Shown: positions 13,128 to 23,264, counted from the stretch's first letter. The stretch is 64,000 bases of DNA from Variovorax sp. PBL-H6 (GCF_901827155.1 NZ_LR594659.1:2542001-2606000), one strand, 5' to 3'. The notes: generated by a model not told the origin, from the letters alone. Translations and numbers: made by a program.

Positions 13128-13673
13128 ATGGCTGCGAGCACTGCACGCGCGCTTGCGCGCTCATCATCGAACACGAAGGCGTCGGCCTTCTCGCTCAAGG
13201 ACTTCCTGTCCAGCTTCATGCTGGTCGAACTGTTCAAGGGCCTGGCCGTCACGGGCAAGTACGCCTTCGCACGCAAAATCACGGTGCAGTTCCCGGAAGA
13301 GAAGACGCCGCTCAGCCCGCGATTTCGCGGCCTTCACGCGCTGCGCCGCTACGAGAACGGCGAGGAGCGCTGCATCGCCTGCAAGCTCTGCGAGGCCGTG
13401 TGCCCGGCGCTCGCCATCACCATCGAGTCGGACGTGCGCGATGACGGCTCACGCCGCACCACGCGCTACGACATCGACCTGACCAAGTGCATCTTTTGCG
13501 GCTTCTGCGAGGAGAGTTGCCCGGTCGACTCCATCGTCGAGACACACATCCTGGAATACCACGGCGAGAAACGGGGCGACCTGTACTTCACCAAGGACAT
13601 GCTGCTGGCCGTGGGCGACCGCTACGAAAAAGAAATTGCCGCCAACAAGGCGGCCGACGCCAAGTACCGCTGA
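13128..13673 (+). CDS. nuoI: NADH-quinone oxidoreductase subunit I (TYKY)
   Basis: A 181-residue subunit with two [4Fe-4S] ferredoxin motifs, [12 protein letters not shown] near residue 82 and [12 protein letters not shown] near 121 (clusters N6a/N6b). An amphipathic N-terminal segment anchors it to the membrane surface. It passes electrons from NuoG to NuoB. The ATG at 13128 follows nuoH by 11 bp; longer upstream extensions of the frame are not family-like. Confidence 0.97.
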   Translation: MAASTARALARSSSNTKASAFSLKDFLSSFMLVELFKGLAVTGKYAFARKITVQFPEEKTPLSPRFRGLHALRRYENGEERCIACKLCEAVCPALAITIESDVRDDGSRRTTRYDIDLTKCIFCGFCEESCPVDSIVETHILEYHGEKRGDLYFTKDMLLAVGDRYEKEIAANKAADAKYR

Positions 13674-13710
13674 GCGGACTCGGCCCGACAACAAATAACG
13701 AAACCGATCC

Positions 13711-14358
13711 ATGGACGTCAAGACCGGTCTGTTCTACCTGTTCGCCGCGGTGCTGCTGTTCGCGGCCTTCCGCGTCATCACCTCACGCAATCCTGTGTAT
13801 GCGGCGCTCTACCTGGTGCTCGCCTTCTTCCAGGCCTCTGCCATCTGGCTGCTGCTGCGTGCCGAATTTCTCGCCATCTCGCTGGTGCTGGTCTACGTGG
13901 GCGCGGTGATGGTGCTGTTCCTGTTCGTGGTGATGATGCTCGACATCAACGTCGACGCATTGCGGCAGGGCTTCTGGAAGCATTTCCCGCTCGCCGCGGG
14001 AGTGGGGGCGCTCATCGCGCTGGAGATGGCGGCAGTGCTGATGGGCGGCTTCCGCCTTGCCGAGCCGCGCCGTCCGATGGCCACCGGCCCGGACTCCTCC
14101 AACACTTTGGAGCTCGGCAAGCTGCTCTACTCCGAATACCTCTTCCCGCTGGAGATCGCGGCCGTCATCCTGCTCGTGGCCATCGTCGCAGCCATTGCAC
14201 TCACGCTGCGCACGCGCAAGGACAGCAAGTACGTGAACCCCGCCGACCAGGTGCGCGTGAAGGCGCGCGACCGCGTGCGCATCGTGCAGATGCCGGTGAC
14301 GCAGGCCGCGCAACCCGTGGCCGAAAAAGCGCCTGCAGCCGGGGAGACCAAGGCATGA
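13711..14358 (+). CDS. nuoJ: NADH-quinone oxidoreductase subunit J (ND6)
   Basis: The 215-residue membrane subunit has about five helices. The conserved helix [20 protein letters not shown], with the pi-bulge region near YVGA, matches the ND6 family. A basic C-terminal tail of about 40 residues extends into the cytoplasm. The stop overlaps nuoK by 4 bp. Confidence 0.96.
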   Translation: MDVKTGLFYLFAAVLLFAAFRVITSRNPVYAALYLVLAFFQASAIWLLLRAEFLAISLVLVYVGAVMVLFLFVVMMLDINVDALRQGFWKHFPLAAGVGALIALEMAAVLMGGFRLAEPRRPMATGPDSSNTLELGKLLYSEYLFPLEIAAVILLVAIVAAIALTLRTRKDSKYVNPADQVRVKARDRVRIVQMPVTQAAQPVAEKAPAAGETKA

Positions 14359-14663
14359 CCCTTACGCTCGGACACTTCCTCTCGCTCGGTGCGATGCTCT
14401 TCGCGTTGTCGGTGATCGGCATCTTCCTGAACCGGAAGAACCTGATCGTTCTCTTGATGTGCATCGAGCTGATGCTGCTCGCCGTCAACATGAACTTCGT
14501 CGCCTTCTCGTACTTCCTGGGCGACATGCACGGCCAGATCTTCGTGTTCTTCATCCTGACGGTGGCCGCAGCGGAATCCGCAATCGGGCTGGCGCTGCTG
14601 GTGCTGCTGTTCCGCAACAAGTCGAACATCAACGTCGACGAACTCAACGCGCTCAAGGGTTAA
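14355..14663 (+). CDS. nuoK: NADH-quinone oxidoreductase subunit K (ND4L)
   Basis: A 102-residue, three-helix subunit. The proton-channel glutamates lie in [18 protein letters not shown] and in [22 protein letters not shown] overlap with nuoJ suggests translational coupling. Length and motifs are standard. Confidence 0.97.
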   Translation: MTLTLGHFLSLGAMLFALSVIGIFLNRKNLIVLLMCIELMLLAVNMNFVAFSYFLGDMHGQIFVFFILTVAAAESAIGLALLVLLFRNKSNINVDELNALKG

Positions 14664-14674
14664 AGGGCAATCAC

Positions 14675-16708
14675 ATGAGCGCAACACTCTCTGCCTCCGC
14701 GCTGCTCGCGGTTCCCCTGGCGCCGCTCGTCGGCTCATTGCTGGCCGGGCTGTTCGGCACCAAGTTCGGTGGCAACCGCTTCGGCCGCCGTGCTTCGCAC
14801 TCTCTGACCATCCTCGGCGTCTTCGTGGCCTTCGTCATCTCGGCCATGACGCTCAAGAGCGTGGTCGCCGACGGCGCCCGTTTCAACGCCACGATCTACG
14901 AATGGATGGTGGTCGGCGGCCTCAGGATGGAAGTCGGCTTCCTGGTCGACGGCCTGACGGCCATGATGATGTGCGTCGTCACCTTCGTCTCGCTCATGGT
15001 GCACATCTACACCATCGGCTACATGGAGGAGGACGAGGGCTACAACCGCTTCTTTGCCTACATATCGCTCTTCACCTTCTCCATGCTGATGCTGGTGATG
15101 AGCAACAACATGCTCCAGTTGTTCTTCGGCTGGGAAGCCGTGGGCCTGGTGTCTTACTTGCTGATCGGCTTCTGGTACAACAAGCCGAGCGCCATCTTCG
15201 CCAACCTCAAGGCCTTCCTGGTCAACCGCGTGGGTGACTTCGGCTTCATCCTCGGCATCGGCCTGATTGCCGCATACGCCGGCACGCTGAACTACGGCGA
15301 GGCCTTCGCCAAGGCGAATGAACTGGCCACACTGGGCTTCCCCGGAACCGACTGGATGCTGATCACCGTGATCTGCATCTGCCTGTTCATCGGCGCGATG
15401 GGCAAGAGCGCCCAGTTCCCGCTGCACGTGTGGCTGCCGGACTCGATGGAAGGCCCCACTCCCATCTCTGCGCTGATCCACGCGGCGACCATGGTCACCG
15501 CCGGCATCTTCATGGTGGCGCGCATGTCGCCGCTGTTCGAGCTGAGCGATACGGCCCTCTCCTTCGTGCTGGTGATCGGCGCGATCACGGCGATCTTCAT
15601 GGGCTTTCTCGGCATCATCCAGAACGACATCAAGCGCGTGGTGGCCTATTCCACGCTCTCCCAGTTGGGCTACATGACGGTCGCCCTGGGCGCCTCGGCG
15701 TACTCGGTCGCGGTGTTCCACCTGATGACGCACGCCTTCTTCAAGGCGTTGCTGTTCCTCGGCGCCGGTTCGGTGATCATCGGCATGCACCACAACCAGG
15801 ACATCCGCTGGATGGGCGGCGTGCGCAAGTACATGCCTATCACCTGGATCACCTCGCTGCTCGGTTCGCTGGCGCTGATCGGCATGCCATTCTTCGCGGG
15901 CTTCTACTCGAAGGACAGCATCATCGAAGCGGTGCACGAGAGCCATCTGTGGGGCGCCAGCTTCGCGTATTGGGCCGTGCTCGCAGGCGTGTTCGTGACG
16001 GCCTTCTATTCGTTCCGCATGTACTTCCTCGTCTTCCACGGCAAGGAGCGCTACGACCAGAATCCGGATGCGCATCACCATGAGCCCGATGCCGAGCCCG
16101 ATCATGGCCACCATGACGATCACGCCAAGCCGCACGAGTCGCCCTGGGTGGTCTGGCTGCCGCTGGTGCTGCTGGCCATCCCATCGGTGGTGATCGGCTA
16201 CATGACGATCGATCCGATGCTCTACGGCGAGTTCTTCAAGGACGCGATCTTCGTCGACGCCAACAAGCATCACGCGATGAAGGAACTGGCCGAGGCCTTC
16301 CATGGCCCCATGGCCATGGGCCTGCACGGTCTGACCGCCGCACCGTTCTGGCTGGCGTTGGCCGGCGTGGTGCTGGCCTGGTACATGTACCTGGTCAATC
16401 CGGCGCTGCCCGAGGCGATCAAGCGCGCCTTCGGCCCGGTCTACCGGCTGCTGGAAAACAAGTACTACATGGACTGGATCAACGAGAACCTCATCGCGCG
16501 CGGCACGCGCGCCCTGGGCACCGGCCTCTGGAAGGGCGGCGACCAGGGGATCATCGATGGGGCCATCGTCGACGGCTCCTGGAAGGCGATAGGCCGCATC
16601 GCCGGCGTCATCCGCTGGATGCAGTCGGGCTACATCTATCACTACGCATTCGCGATGCTCCTGGGCATCTTCATCCTCATGACGTATTTCGTCTGGTTCA
16701 ACAGATAA
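14675..16708 (+). CDS. nuoL: NADH-quinone oxidoreductase subunit L (ND5)
   Basis: The 677-residue antiporter-like subunit is the distal proton pump of complex I and carries the long lateral helix at its C-terminus. Motifs include FFGWEAVGLVSYLLIGFW, FPLHVWLPDSMEGPTPISAL and the Lys-bearing helices. ATG 14675 gives the standard start; the frame is open further upstream inside nuoK but without similarity. An unusual His/Asp/Glu-rich stretch at about residues 463-490 (eight His) sits in an extramembrane loop. Confidence 0.97.
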   Translation: MSATLSASALLAVPLAPLVGSLLAGLFGTKFGGNRFGRRASHSLTILGVFVAFVISAMTLKSVVADGARFNATIYEWMVVGGLRMEVGFLVDGLTAMMMCVVTFVSLMVHIYTIGYMEEDEGYNRFFAYISLFTFSMLMLVMSNNMLQLFFGWEAVGLVSYLLIGFWYNKPSAIFANLKAFLVNRVGDFGFILGIGLIAAYAGTLNYGEAFAKANELATLGFPGTDWMLITVICICLFIGAMGKSAQFPLHVWLPDSMEGPTPISALIHAATMVTAGIFMVARMSPLFELSDTALSFVLVIGAITAIFMGFLGIIQNDIKRVVAYSTLSQLGYMTVALGASAYSVAVFHLMTHAFFKALLFLGAGSVIIGMHHNQDIRWMGGVRKYMPITWITSLLGSLALIGMPFFAGFYSKDSIIEAVHESHLWGASFAYWAVLAGVFVTAFYSFRMYFLVFHGKERYDQNPDAHHHEPDAEPDHGHHDDHAKPHESPWVVWLPLVLLAIPSVVIGYMTIDPMLYGEFFKDAIFVDANKHHAMKELAEAFHGPMAMGLHGLTAAPFWLALAGVVLAWYMYLVNPALPEAIKRAFGPVYRLLENKYYMDWINENLIARGTRALGTGLWKGGDQGIIDGAIVDGSWKAIGRIAGVIRWMQSGYIYHYAFAMLLGIFILMTYFVWFNR

Positions 16709-16732
16709 GCGCGCCGCTGGAGAAAAACAAAA

Positions 16733-18211
16733 ATGGGTCTGTTGAGCCTTGCCATCTGGGTGCCTATCGTCTTTGGCGCCGTACTGCTCGCCATTGGTCG
16801 TGAGCAGCACGCGAGCATCGTGCGCTGGATCGCGCTGGTCGGTTCGATCGTCAGCTTCCTGGCCACCGTTCCGCTCTACACGCGTTTCCAGAACGGCACC
16901 GCCGCGATGCAGTTCGTCGAGAAGGGCAGCTGGATCGAGCGCTTCAACGTCAACTACCACGTCGGCCTTGACGGCCTGTCGCTGTGGCTGGTGTTGCTGA
17001 CGGCCTTCATCACCGTCATCGTGGTGATCTCGGCCTGGGAAGTGATCACCGAGCGCGTCAACCAGTACATGGGCGCCTTCCTGATTCTTTCGGGGCTCAT
17101 GATCGGTACCTTCTCGGCGCTCGACGGCGTGCTGTTCTACTCGTTCTTCGAGGCGACGCTGATCCCGATGTACCTGATCATTGGTATCTGGGGCGGCCCG
17201 AAGAAGATCTACGCTGCATTCAAGTTCTTCATCTACACGCTGCTCGGCTCGCTCCTGATGCTGGTCGCGCTGATCTATCTCTACAACCGTTCTGGCGGGA
17301 GCTTCGACATCCTGAGCTGGCACAAGCTGCCGCTGACGGCCAGGGAGCAGACCTTCCTGTTCTTCGCCTTCTTCGCGGCGTTTGCGGTCAAGGTGCCGAT
17401 GTGGCCGGTCCACACCTGGCTGCCCGACGTCCACGTCGAGGCGCCCACCGGCGGCTCGGCGGTGCTGGCGGCGATCATGCTGAAGCTAGGGGCCTACGGC
17501 TTCCTGCGCTTTTCGATGCCGATCGCGCCCGACGCCGCCCACGAATGGGCCTGGCTCATGATCGCGCTGTCGCTGGTCGCGGTGATCTACGTCGGTCTCG
17601 TGGCGCTGGTCCAGGAAGACATGAAGAAACTGGTGGCCTATTCGTCGGTGGCCCACATGGGCTTCGTCACGCTGGGTTTCTTCATCTTCAACGAGATCGG
17701 GATCTCGGGCGGCATCGTCCAGATGATCGCGCACGGCTTTGTCTCGGGCGCCATGTTCCTGTGCATCGGCGTGCTGTACGACCGCGTGCATTCGCGTCAG
17801 ATCGCCGACTACGGCGGCGTCGTCAACACCATGCCCAAGTTCGCGGCCTTCGCCTTGCTGTTCGCGATGGCCAATTGCGGCCTGCCCGCGACCGCAGGCT
17901 TCGTCGGCGAATGGATGGTGATCATCGGCGCGGTCAAGGCCAACTTCTGGCTGGGCCTGGGCGCGGCCACGGCGCTGATCTTCGGCGCGGCCTACACGCT
18001 GTGGATGTACAAGCGCGTCTACCTGGGTCCAGTGGGCAACGATCACGTCAAGGAACTGGGCGACATCAACGCCCGCGAGTTCCTCATGCTGGCGCTGCTC
18101 GCGATCGCAGTGCTGTGGATGGGCCTGTATCCCAAGCCCTTCACCGACGCGACCAATGCCTCCGTGAGCGAGCTGATGCGCCACGTGCAGACGTCCAAGA
18201 TTCCGGGCTGA
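16733..18211 (+). CDS. nuoM: NADH-quinone oxidoreductase subunit M (ND4)
   Basis: The 492-residue antiporter-like proton-pumping subunit. The conserved Glu region FSFFEATLIPMYLIIGIWGG is present, as are the Lys/His channel motifs FAVKVPMWPVHTWLPDVHVE and YSSVAHMGFV. Fourteen helices are expected. It lies between nuoL and nuoN as in all canonical nuo operons. Confidence 0.97.
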   Translation: MGLLSLAIWVPIVFGAVLLAIGREQHASIVRWIALVGSIVSFLATVPLYTRFQNGTAAMQFVEKGSWIERFNVNYHVGLDGLSLWLVLLTAFITVIVVISAWEVITERVNQYMGAFLILSGLMIGTFSALDGVLFYSFFEATLIPMYLIIGIWGGPKKIYAAFKFFIYTLLGSLLMLVALIYLYNRSGGSFDILSWHKLPLTAREQTFLFFAFFAAFAVKVPMWPVHTWLPDVHVEAPTGGSAVLAAIMLKLGAYGFLRFSMPIAPDAAHEWAWLMIALSLVAVIYVGLVALVQEDMKKLVAYSSVAHMGFVTLGFFIFNEIGISGGIVQMIAHGFVSGAMFLCIGVLYDRVHSRQIADYGGVVNTMPKFAAFALLFAMANCGLPATAGFVGEWMVIIGAVKANFWLGLGAATALIFGAAYTLWMYKRVYLGPVGNDHVKELGDINAREFLMLALLAIAVLWMGLYPKPFTDATNASVSELMRHVQTSKIPG

Positions 18212-18235
18212 GTAACCAGGCCCTGAGAGAACGAG

Positions 18236-19723
18236 ATGATTGACAAACTCAGCTGGATGACGATCTACCCCGAGCTGGTGCTGCTGGTCATGACCTGCAT
18301 CATCGCGCTGGTGGATCTGTCCACGACCGACACCCACCGCACGCGCACCTACGTGCTGACACTGCTCACGCTGGCCGTGGTTGCCGTCCTCACCGGCCTG
18401 CAGGCCACCGACGCCGCGACCCACTACGGCTTCGGCGGCATGGTCGTGAGCGACCCCATGGGCAACTGGCTCAAGTGCTTTGCCTCGCTCGCATTGATGG
18501 TCACGCTCGTCTATGGGCGGCCGTATGCGGCCGACCGTGGCATGTTGCGTGGCGGCGAGCTCTTCACCATGAGCATGTTCTCGCTGCTGGGCATCTTCGT
18601 GATGATCTCGGGCGGCAACTTCCTGGTGATCTATCTCGGCCTGGAGCTGCTCACGCTGTCGAGTTATGCGCTGGTCGCCCTGCGGCGCGACAACGCGGTG
18701 GCCAGCGAGGCCGCGATGAAGTACTTCGTCCTCGGCGCCATGGCCAGCGGCTTCCTGCTCTACGGCCTGTCGATGATGTACGGAGCCACCGGCTCGCTCG
18801 ACACCACCGAGGTTTTCAAGGCCATCGCCAGCCGCAAGGTCAACCACCAGGTGCTGGTCTTCGGGCTGGTGTTCATCGTGGCCGGCCTGGCCTTCAAGGT
18901 CGGCGCGGCGCCGTTCCACATGTGGGTGCCTGACGTCTACCAGGGCGCGCCCACTGCTGTCACCCTGATGATCGGCGCCGCGCCCGAGCTCGCGGCCTTC
19001 GCCATCATCATCCGCCTGCTCGTGGAGGGGCTGCTGCCGCTGGCCATCGACTGGCAGCAGATGCTCGCGATGCTTGCTATTTCCTCGCTGCTGGTGGGCA
19101 ATCTGGCAGCCATTGCGCAGACCAATCTCAAGCGCATGCTGGCCTACTCGACGATCTCGCAGATGGGCTTCATGCTGCTGGGCATGGTCGCGGGCGTGGT
19201 CAACAACAGCACCTACAACGCCCAGTTCGCCTACAGCGCCGCGATGTTCTACATCGTGACCTACGTGCTGACCACGCTGGCCAGCTTCGGCATCATCCTG
19301 CTGCTGGCGCGCGAGGGCTTCGAGAGCGAGGAGATCACCGATCTGGCCGGTCTCAACCAGCGCAGTCCGCTCTACGCCGGCGTGATGGCCATCGCCATGT
19401 TCTCGCTGGCGGGCATCCCGCCGCTGGTCGGGTTCTATGCCAAGCTGGCGGTGCTGCAGGCGCTGATCGCATCGGGCCAGGGCCTGTACATCGCGCTGGC
19501 GGTGTTCGCGGTCGTGATGTCCCTGGTCGGCGCCTTCTATTACATCCGCGTGGTCAAGGTCATGTACTTCGACGCTCCGGTGACGGCAAGCACGGTCTCG
19601 GCGCCGCGCGAGGTGCGCGCAGTGCTGGCGCTGAATGGCGCGCTGATCCTGATCCTGGGCATCTTGCCCGGCGGCCTGATGGCGCTCTGCGCCAAGGCCA
19701 TCGTCGCCACGCTGGCCGGCTGA
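18236..19723 (+). CDS. nuoN: NADH-quinone oxidoreductase subunit N (ND2)
   Basis: The 495-residue third antiporter-like subunit. Recognisable motifs are [39 protein letters not shown] and [14 protein letters not shown], with [15 protein letters not shown] near the C-terminus. It closes the complex I operon; the next gene starts 4 bp later with GTG. Confidence 0.97.
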   Translation: MIDKLSWMTIYPELVLLVMTCIIALVDLSTTDTHRTRTYVLTLLTLAVVAVLTGLQATDAATHYGFGGMVVSDPMGNWLKCFASLALMVTLVYGRPYAADRGMLRGGELFTMSMFSLLGIFVMISGGNFLVIYLGLELLTLSSYALVALRRDNAVASEAAMKYFVLGAMASGFLLYGLSMMYGATGSLDTTEVFKAIASRKVNHQVLVFGLVFIVAGLAFKVGAAPFHMWVPDVYQGAPTAVTLMIGAAPELAAFAIIIRLLVEGLLPLAIDWQQMLAMLAISSLLVGNLAAIAQTNLKRMLAYSTISQMGFMLLGMVAGVVNNSTYNAQFAYSAAMFYIVTYVLTTLASFGIILLLAREGFESEEITDLAGLNQRSPLYAGVMAIAMFSLAGIPPLVGFYAKLAVLQALIASGQGLYIALAVFAVVMSLVGAFYYIRVVKVMYFDAPVTASTVSAPREVRAVLALNGALILILGILPGGLMALCAKAIVATLAG

Positions 19724-19727
19724 GGCC

Positions 19728-20033
19728 GTGTCGCAGGGGGCGTCCGTCTGGGTGGTGCTGCTGGTCGCGCTTCTTGCGGCCAACCTGCCCTTCCTGAACG
19801 AGCGCCTGCTCGGCGTGGTGCCGCTCGCGGGGCGCGCCAAATCGCTGGCCCTCCGAGTGGGCGAGCTGGTGATCCTCTATTTCGCGGCCGGCGGCATCGG
19901 CCTCCTTTTCGAGCGCCGCGCGGGCCAGATCGCGCCGCAGGGCTGGGAGTTCTACGCGGTAACGGCAGCGCTGTTCATCGTGCTCGCCTTCCCGGGCTTC
20001 ACGTGGCGCTACCTCCTCAAGCACCGGAAATGA
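19728..20033 (+). CDS. DUF2818 family small membrane protein
   Basis: The 101-residue hydrophobic protein has about three predicted helices (8-25, 40-63, 75-93) and the motif FPGFTWRYLLKHRK at its end. It matches my recollection of the DUF2818 proteins found directly after nuoN in betaproteobacteria. It starts with GTG 4 bp after nuoN, so it is almost certainly in the nuo transcript. A role in complex I assembly or stability is plausible from position only; no function is established. Confidence 0.78.
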   Translation: MSQGASVWVVLLVALLAANLPFLNERLLGVVPLAGRAKSLALRVGELVILYFAAGGIGLLFERRAGQIAPQGWEFYAVTAALFIVLAFPGFTWRYLLKHRK

Positions 20034-20034
20034 C

Positions 20035-20628
20035 ATGGACGACGCGCATCTGAAGGAAGAGGGCATGGCCAGCGAGCAGCTCTTCAAGGGCAACTTCCTG
20101 CATGCCAAGCGCGACACCGTGCGCCTGCCCGACGGCAAGAGCGCGACCCGCGAGTACATCGTCCATCCCGGCGCGGTGGTGGTGGTGCCGTTGCTCGACG
20201 ATGGTCGCGTGGCAATGGTGCGCCAGTACCGCTATCCGATCGACCGGGTGATGACCGAGTTTCCGGCCGGCAAGCTCGACCCCGGCGAGGACCCGTTGTT
20301 CTGCGGCCAGCGCGAGCTGCAGGAGGAAACGGGCTATACGGCCCGCGAGTGGGCCCATGCCGGCGCCATGCACCTGGCAGTGGCCTATTCGACCGAGATC
20401 ATCCACATCTACTTTGCGCGCGGTCTCACGGGGGGCAGCCAGCAGCTCGATCACGAGGAGTTCGTCGAGGCGACCACGGCCACGCCGGCGCAATTGCTGG
20501 ACTGGTGCCGCGACGGCACCGTCTCGGATGCCAAGACCCTGACCTGCACGCTCTGGCTGCAGAACGTCCTGTCCGGCGCGTGGGTGCTCGACTGGCAAAG
20601 CAATGCTGCGCCGTCGGGCCGCGGATAA
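20035..20628 (+). CDS. nudF: ADP-ribose pyrophosphatase, Nudix family
   Basis: The 197-residue Nudix hydrolase carries a perfect Nudix box at residues 79-101 (G-x5-E-x7-REL-x-EE-x-GY). The surrounding sequence (YIVHPGAVVVVPLLDDGRVAMVRQYRYP) matches the ADP-ribose pyrophosphatase subgroup. It would hydrolyse ADP-ribose to AMP and ribose 5-phosphate, a clean-up of NAD breakdown products. It starts 1 bp after the DUF2818 stop, in the tail of the nuo operon. A second in-frame ATG at 20065 could also serve. Confidence 0.88.
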   Translation: MDDAHLKEEGMASEQLFKGNFLHAKRDTVRLPDGKSATREYIVHPGAVVVVPLLDDGRVAMVRQYRYPIDRVMTEFPAGKLDPGEDPLFCGQRELQEETGYTAREWAHAGAMHLAVAYSTEIIHIYFARGLTGGSQQLDHEEFVEATTATPAQLLDWCRDGTVSDAKTLTCTLWLQNVLSGAWVLDWQSNAAPSGRG

Positions 20629-20636
20629 TCCGCCCA

Positions 20637-21080
20637 ATGAAGGTCCTCAATCTCCGATGCGCGCACGGTCACGGCTTCGAAGGCTGGTTTGCATCCAATG
20701 ACGACTTCGAGACGCAGCTCGCCGGCGGCCTCGTGTCCTGCCCGATGTGCGGCGACACGGCCATCACCAAGCTGCTCACTGCGCCCCGCCTGAACCTCGG
20801 CAGCGCCAAGCCGCCCGCCGACGCCGCCCCGGTGCCGGTTGTCGCGCAGAACGACTCGCCCGAGGGGCGCCTGATGCGCGCGGTGCGCGAATTGATGGCC
20901 AAGACCGAAGACGTCGGCGACCGCTTCGCCGCCGAGGCGCGCAAGATGCACTACGGCGAGGCCGAGGAGCGCGGCATCCGCGGCAAGGCCACGCCCGAGG
21001 AGGCCCGCGACCTGGTCGAGGAGGGCATTTCCGTTTTCTCTCTCCCGCTGCCGCCCGCGCTCAAGGAAACGCTTCAGTAG
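20637..21080 (+). CDS. DUF1178 family protein, zinc-ribbon-like N-terminus
   Basis: The 147-residue protein begins MKVLNLRCAHGHGFEGWF and has CPMCGD at residues 37-42. Together these form a likely Cys/His zinc site, as in the DUF1178 family. A basic central stretch and a C-terminal segment ending in LPLPPALKE complete it. The function is unknown. It is the last gene of the + strand run that begins with nuoA, and its 3' end overlaps the convergent lysR gene by 20 bp. Confidence 0.82.
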   Translation: MKVLNLRCAHGHGFEGWFASNDDFETQLAGGLVSCPMCGDTAITKLLTAPRLNLGSAKPPADAAPVPVVAQNDSPEGRLMRAVRELMAKTEDVGDRFAAEARKMHYGEAEERGIRGKATPEEARDLVEEGISVFSLPLPPALKETLQ

Positions 21081-22014
21081 GCGTCGCGACCGGCTGGATC
21101 GCCAGCTTGGCCTCGACCAGGGCCGCCCGCAGCGCCTCGGTCCAGGCCTGGTGCAGCCGGTCGTTCACGTCGCCGGAGCGCCGAACGGCGCAGATGTCGA
21201 AGTAGGGGGCTTGCTTGCCCAAGGCCATTACCCGCACCGGGTACTGCTCGAAGAGCGCACGGTTGAGCACCTGCAGCACCGAGAAGCCCAGCCCCGCATG
21301 CACCATCGCGACGATCGCGGCCGCGCCTTCGAGCTCCATCAGGCTACGCTTCTGCGGCACCAACCCGCGCACGAAGCGCGTGGCCATCGCCCCTGTGGTG
21401 GTCGCGCGGTTGTAGCGAATCCAGTCGAGCGAGCGCATCAGTTCCACCAGCCGTGCGCGTTCACGCGCAGCCGTCAACGGCCGGGCGTGGGCCGGTTCGC
21501 TCTGCGGCGGGGCAATGAAGACCAGCTCGCAGCGGATCAGCGGCGTCCATTCAAGTCCGCTGGGCGCCCCGCTCGCCGGGCGCGCAACCAGGGCCGTGTC
21601 GAGCTGGCCGGCACGCACCGCCTCGGTCAGTTCCATGCTCGTGCCGCGCCGAAGCGCAATGTGCAGGCCGGGATAGAAGCGCCTGGTGTGGGTGATCGCA
21701 GGCGGCAGCAACAGCGGCTGCAGCAGTTCGATCATGCCGATCTTGAGGTGGCCCGCCACGCCCGTTGGCGTGCGGTGGCGCAAACCCTGAAGCGCGTCGA
21801 GCGCGGGTCGCATGGTGCCCACCAGCTCCAGCGCGGCCGGTGTCACGCGCACCTGCTGCCCCGAGCGGTCGAAAAGCGGCCGCCCCAGGTACTGCTCGAG
21901 CTGCTTCATCTGCATGCTGACCGCGCTGGGCGTGAGGTGCATGGCTTGCGCTGCGGCAGCGAAACTGCCGCCCCGGACCACCGCGTCGAGGGTATGGAAC
22001 GCTTCGATCTTCAT
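21061..22014 (-). CDS. LysR-family transcriptional regulator
   Basis: The 317-residue protein has a typical LysR N-terminal winged HTH (residues 3-62, SFAAAAQAMHLTPSAVSMQMKQLE) and a substrate-binding domain of the type-2 periplasmic fold. It is divergent from the TauD-like dioxygenase gene at 22143, with 128 bp between the starts, so that gene and the following Bug receptor and lyase are its probable targets. A CATCA-N7-TGATG repeat (22012-22028) covers its own start codon and might be part of an autoregulatory site. The inducer is unknown. Confidence 0.9.
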   Translation of the reverse strand: MKIEAFHTLDAVVRGGSFAAAAQAMHLTPSAVSMQMKQLEQYLGRPLFDRSGQQVRVTPAALELVGTMRPALDALQGLRHRTPTGVAGHLKIGMIELLQPLLLPPAITHTRRFYPGLHIALRRGTSMELTEAVRAGQLDTALVARPASGAPSGLEWTPLIRCELVFIAPPQSEPAHARPLTAARERARLVELMRSLDWIRYNRATTTGAMATRFVRGLVPQKRSLMELEGAAAIVAMVHAGLGFSVLQVLNRALFEQYPVRVMALGKQAPYFDICAVRRSGDVNDRLHQAWTEALRAALVEAKLAIQPVATPTEAFP

Positions 22015-22142
22015 CAGGATTTTTGATGCAAGTCGACAAATATAGTCACTTTTTCTTGCGGTCGGTGTTCCCTAGACTTCATGCCATGCCCGCGTGCTTG
22101 CCGCACCGGATGACCGATTGCAACTTGCCACGGAGAGCTGAC

Positions 22143-23264
22143 ATGAACACCCCCGACACAGGCTGGCGCGCCCACGAGGCCGCTGCCGACACGAGCTGGA
22201 TCCAACGACTGAGCCCGGAAGCCGTCGCCGGCTTCGACGCTGCGCTCGCTCACGCCAGGCGCGCCGGCAAGCCGCTGGTGGAAATGACGCAGGACGACTT
22301 CCCGCTGCCGCAGGCCTCGGTCGATGCGCTGCAGGCCGCATTGGCCTGCACCCAGGGCCACTGGGGCATGTGCCAGCTCAAGGGCTTTCCCGTGGACCGC
22401 TGGAGCGAGGAAGATTGCCGCGTCGCCTACTGGGGCCTGGGCTTGCATCTGGGCGTGGCGCGCACCCAGAACAAGGCGAGCGACATCCTCAACGACGTGC
22501 GCGATGCCGGCGGCAGCTACAAGGTGACCAACGGCCGTGGCTACAACACCAACGCGCAGCTCGATTTCCATTGCGACTCCTGCGACGTGGTCGCGCTGCT
22601 GTGCCGCCGCACGGCCAAGGAGGGCGGCGCCAGCAAGATCGTCAGCTCGAAGGCGCTGGTGGCCGAGTTCGCGCGCCGCCGGCCCGACCTGGTGGAGACG
22701 CTTCGCGGCGTCTTCCACTACAGCTACCAGGGCGCGCAGGACCCGTCGCAGCCGCCGTACTACGCCATCCCGCTGCTCGGCCGTGCGGACGCGCCGTTCG
22801 CCTTCCGCATCAACCGCAAGAACGTCAATGCCGCGCAGCGCGACTTCCCCGAAGTCCCGCGCCTGAGCACCCGGCAGGTCGAAGCACTGGACTTGATCGA
22901 CACCCTGCTCGAAGACCCCGCGCTGCTCTTTTCCATGTGGTTCGAGCAGGGCGACCTGCAGTTGCTCAACAACTACACCGTGGTTCACTCGCGCACAAGC
23001 TTCGTCGATCACGAGGAACCCGACCAAAGGCGCCACCTGCTGCGGCTGTGGCTTGCGGTGCCCTGCGCCCAGCAACTGCCGCCGGACTGGGCGCCGTATT
23101 ACGGCGACGACCGCGCCGGCTCGGTGCGCGGTGGCCTGCGCGGCAGCAACCGCACCCAGGCCTTCGAGGAGTTCGAGATCCGGCAGGCCAAGCGCATGAA
23201 TATGCAGCGCAAGCCTTTCGTGCCACCCGAGGTACCCCAAGGTGCTGCTGCCGAGACAGCCTGA
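22143..23264 (+). CDS. TauD/TfdA-like Fe(II)/2-oxoglutarate-dependent dioxygenase
   Basis: The 373-residue protein has the facial triad of this superfamily: the H-x-D motif at His143/Asp145 (DFHCDSCD), a distal His near residue 282 (NNYTVVHSR), and an Arg near 300 for 2-oxoglutarate. Members hydroxylate small organic acids such as taurine, aryloxyalkanoates or gamma-butyrobetaine. A Bug receptor and an isocitrate-lyase-family enzyme follow on the same strand, suggesting uptake, hydroxylation and C-C cleavage of one substrate. The identity of that substrate cannot be read from the sequence. Confidence 0.88.
   Translation: MNTPDTGWRAHEAAADTSWIQRLSPEAVAGFDAALAHARRAGKPLVEMTQDDFPLPQASVDALQAALACTQGHWGMCQLKGFPVDRWSEEDCRVAYWGLGLHLGVARTQNKASDILNDVRDAGGSYKVTNGRGYNTNAQLDFHCDSCDVVALLCRRTAKEGGASKIVSSKALVAEFARRRPDLVETLRGVFHYSYQGAQDPSQPPYYAIPLLGRADAPFAFRINRKNVNAAQRDFPEVPRLSTRQVEALDLIDTLLEDPALLFSMWFEQGDLQLLNNYTVVHSRTSFVDHEEPDQRRHLLRLWLAVPCAQQLPPDWAPYYGDDRAGSVRGGLRGSNRTQAFEEFEIRQAKRMNMQRKPFVPPEVPQGAAAETA

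Noticed and set aside
14735..17434. 899-codon open frame antisense to nuoL and nuoM
   Set aside because: Translation is dominated by His, Gln, Arg and Asp, the usual shadow of hydrophobic coding sequence on the other strand. nuoL and nuoM are unambiguous.
17486..19840. 784-codon open frame antisense to nuoM and nuoN
   Set aside because: Same composition artefact; it has no recognisable domain and covers two certain genes.
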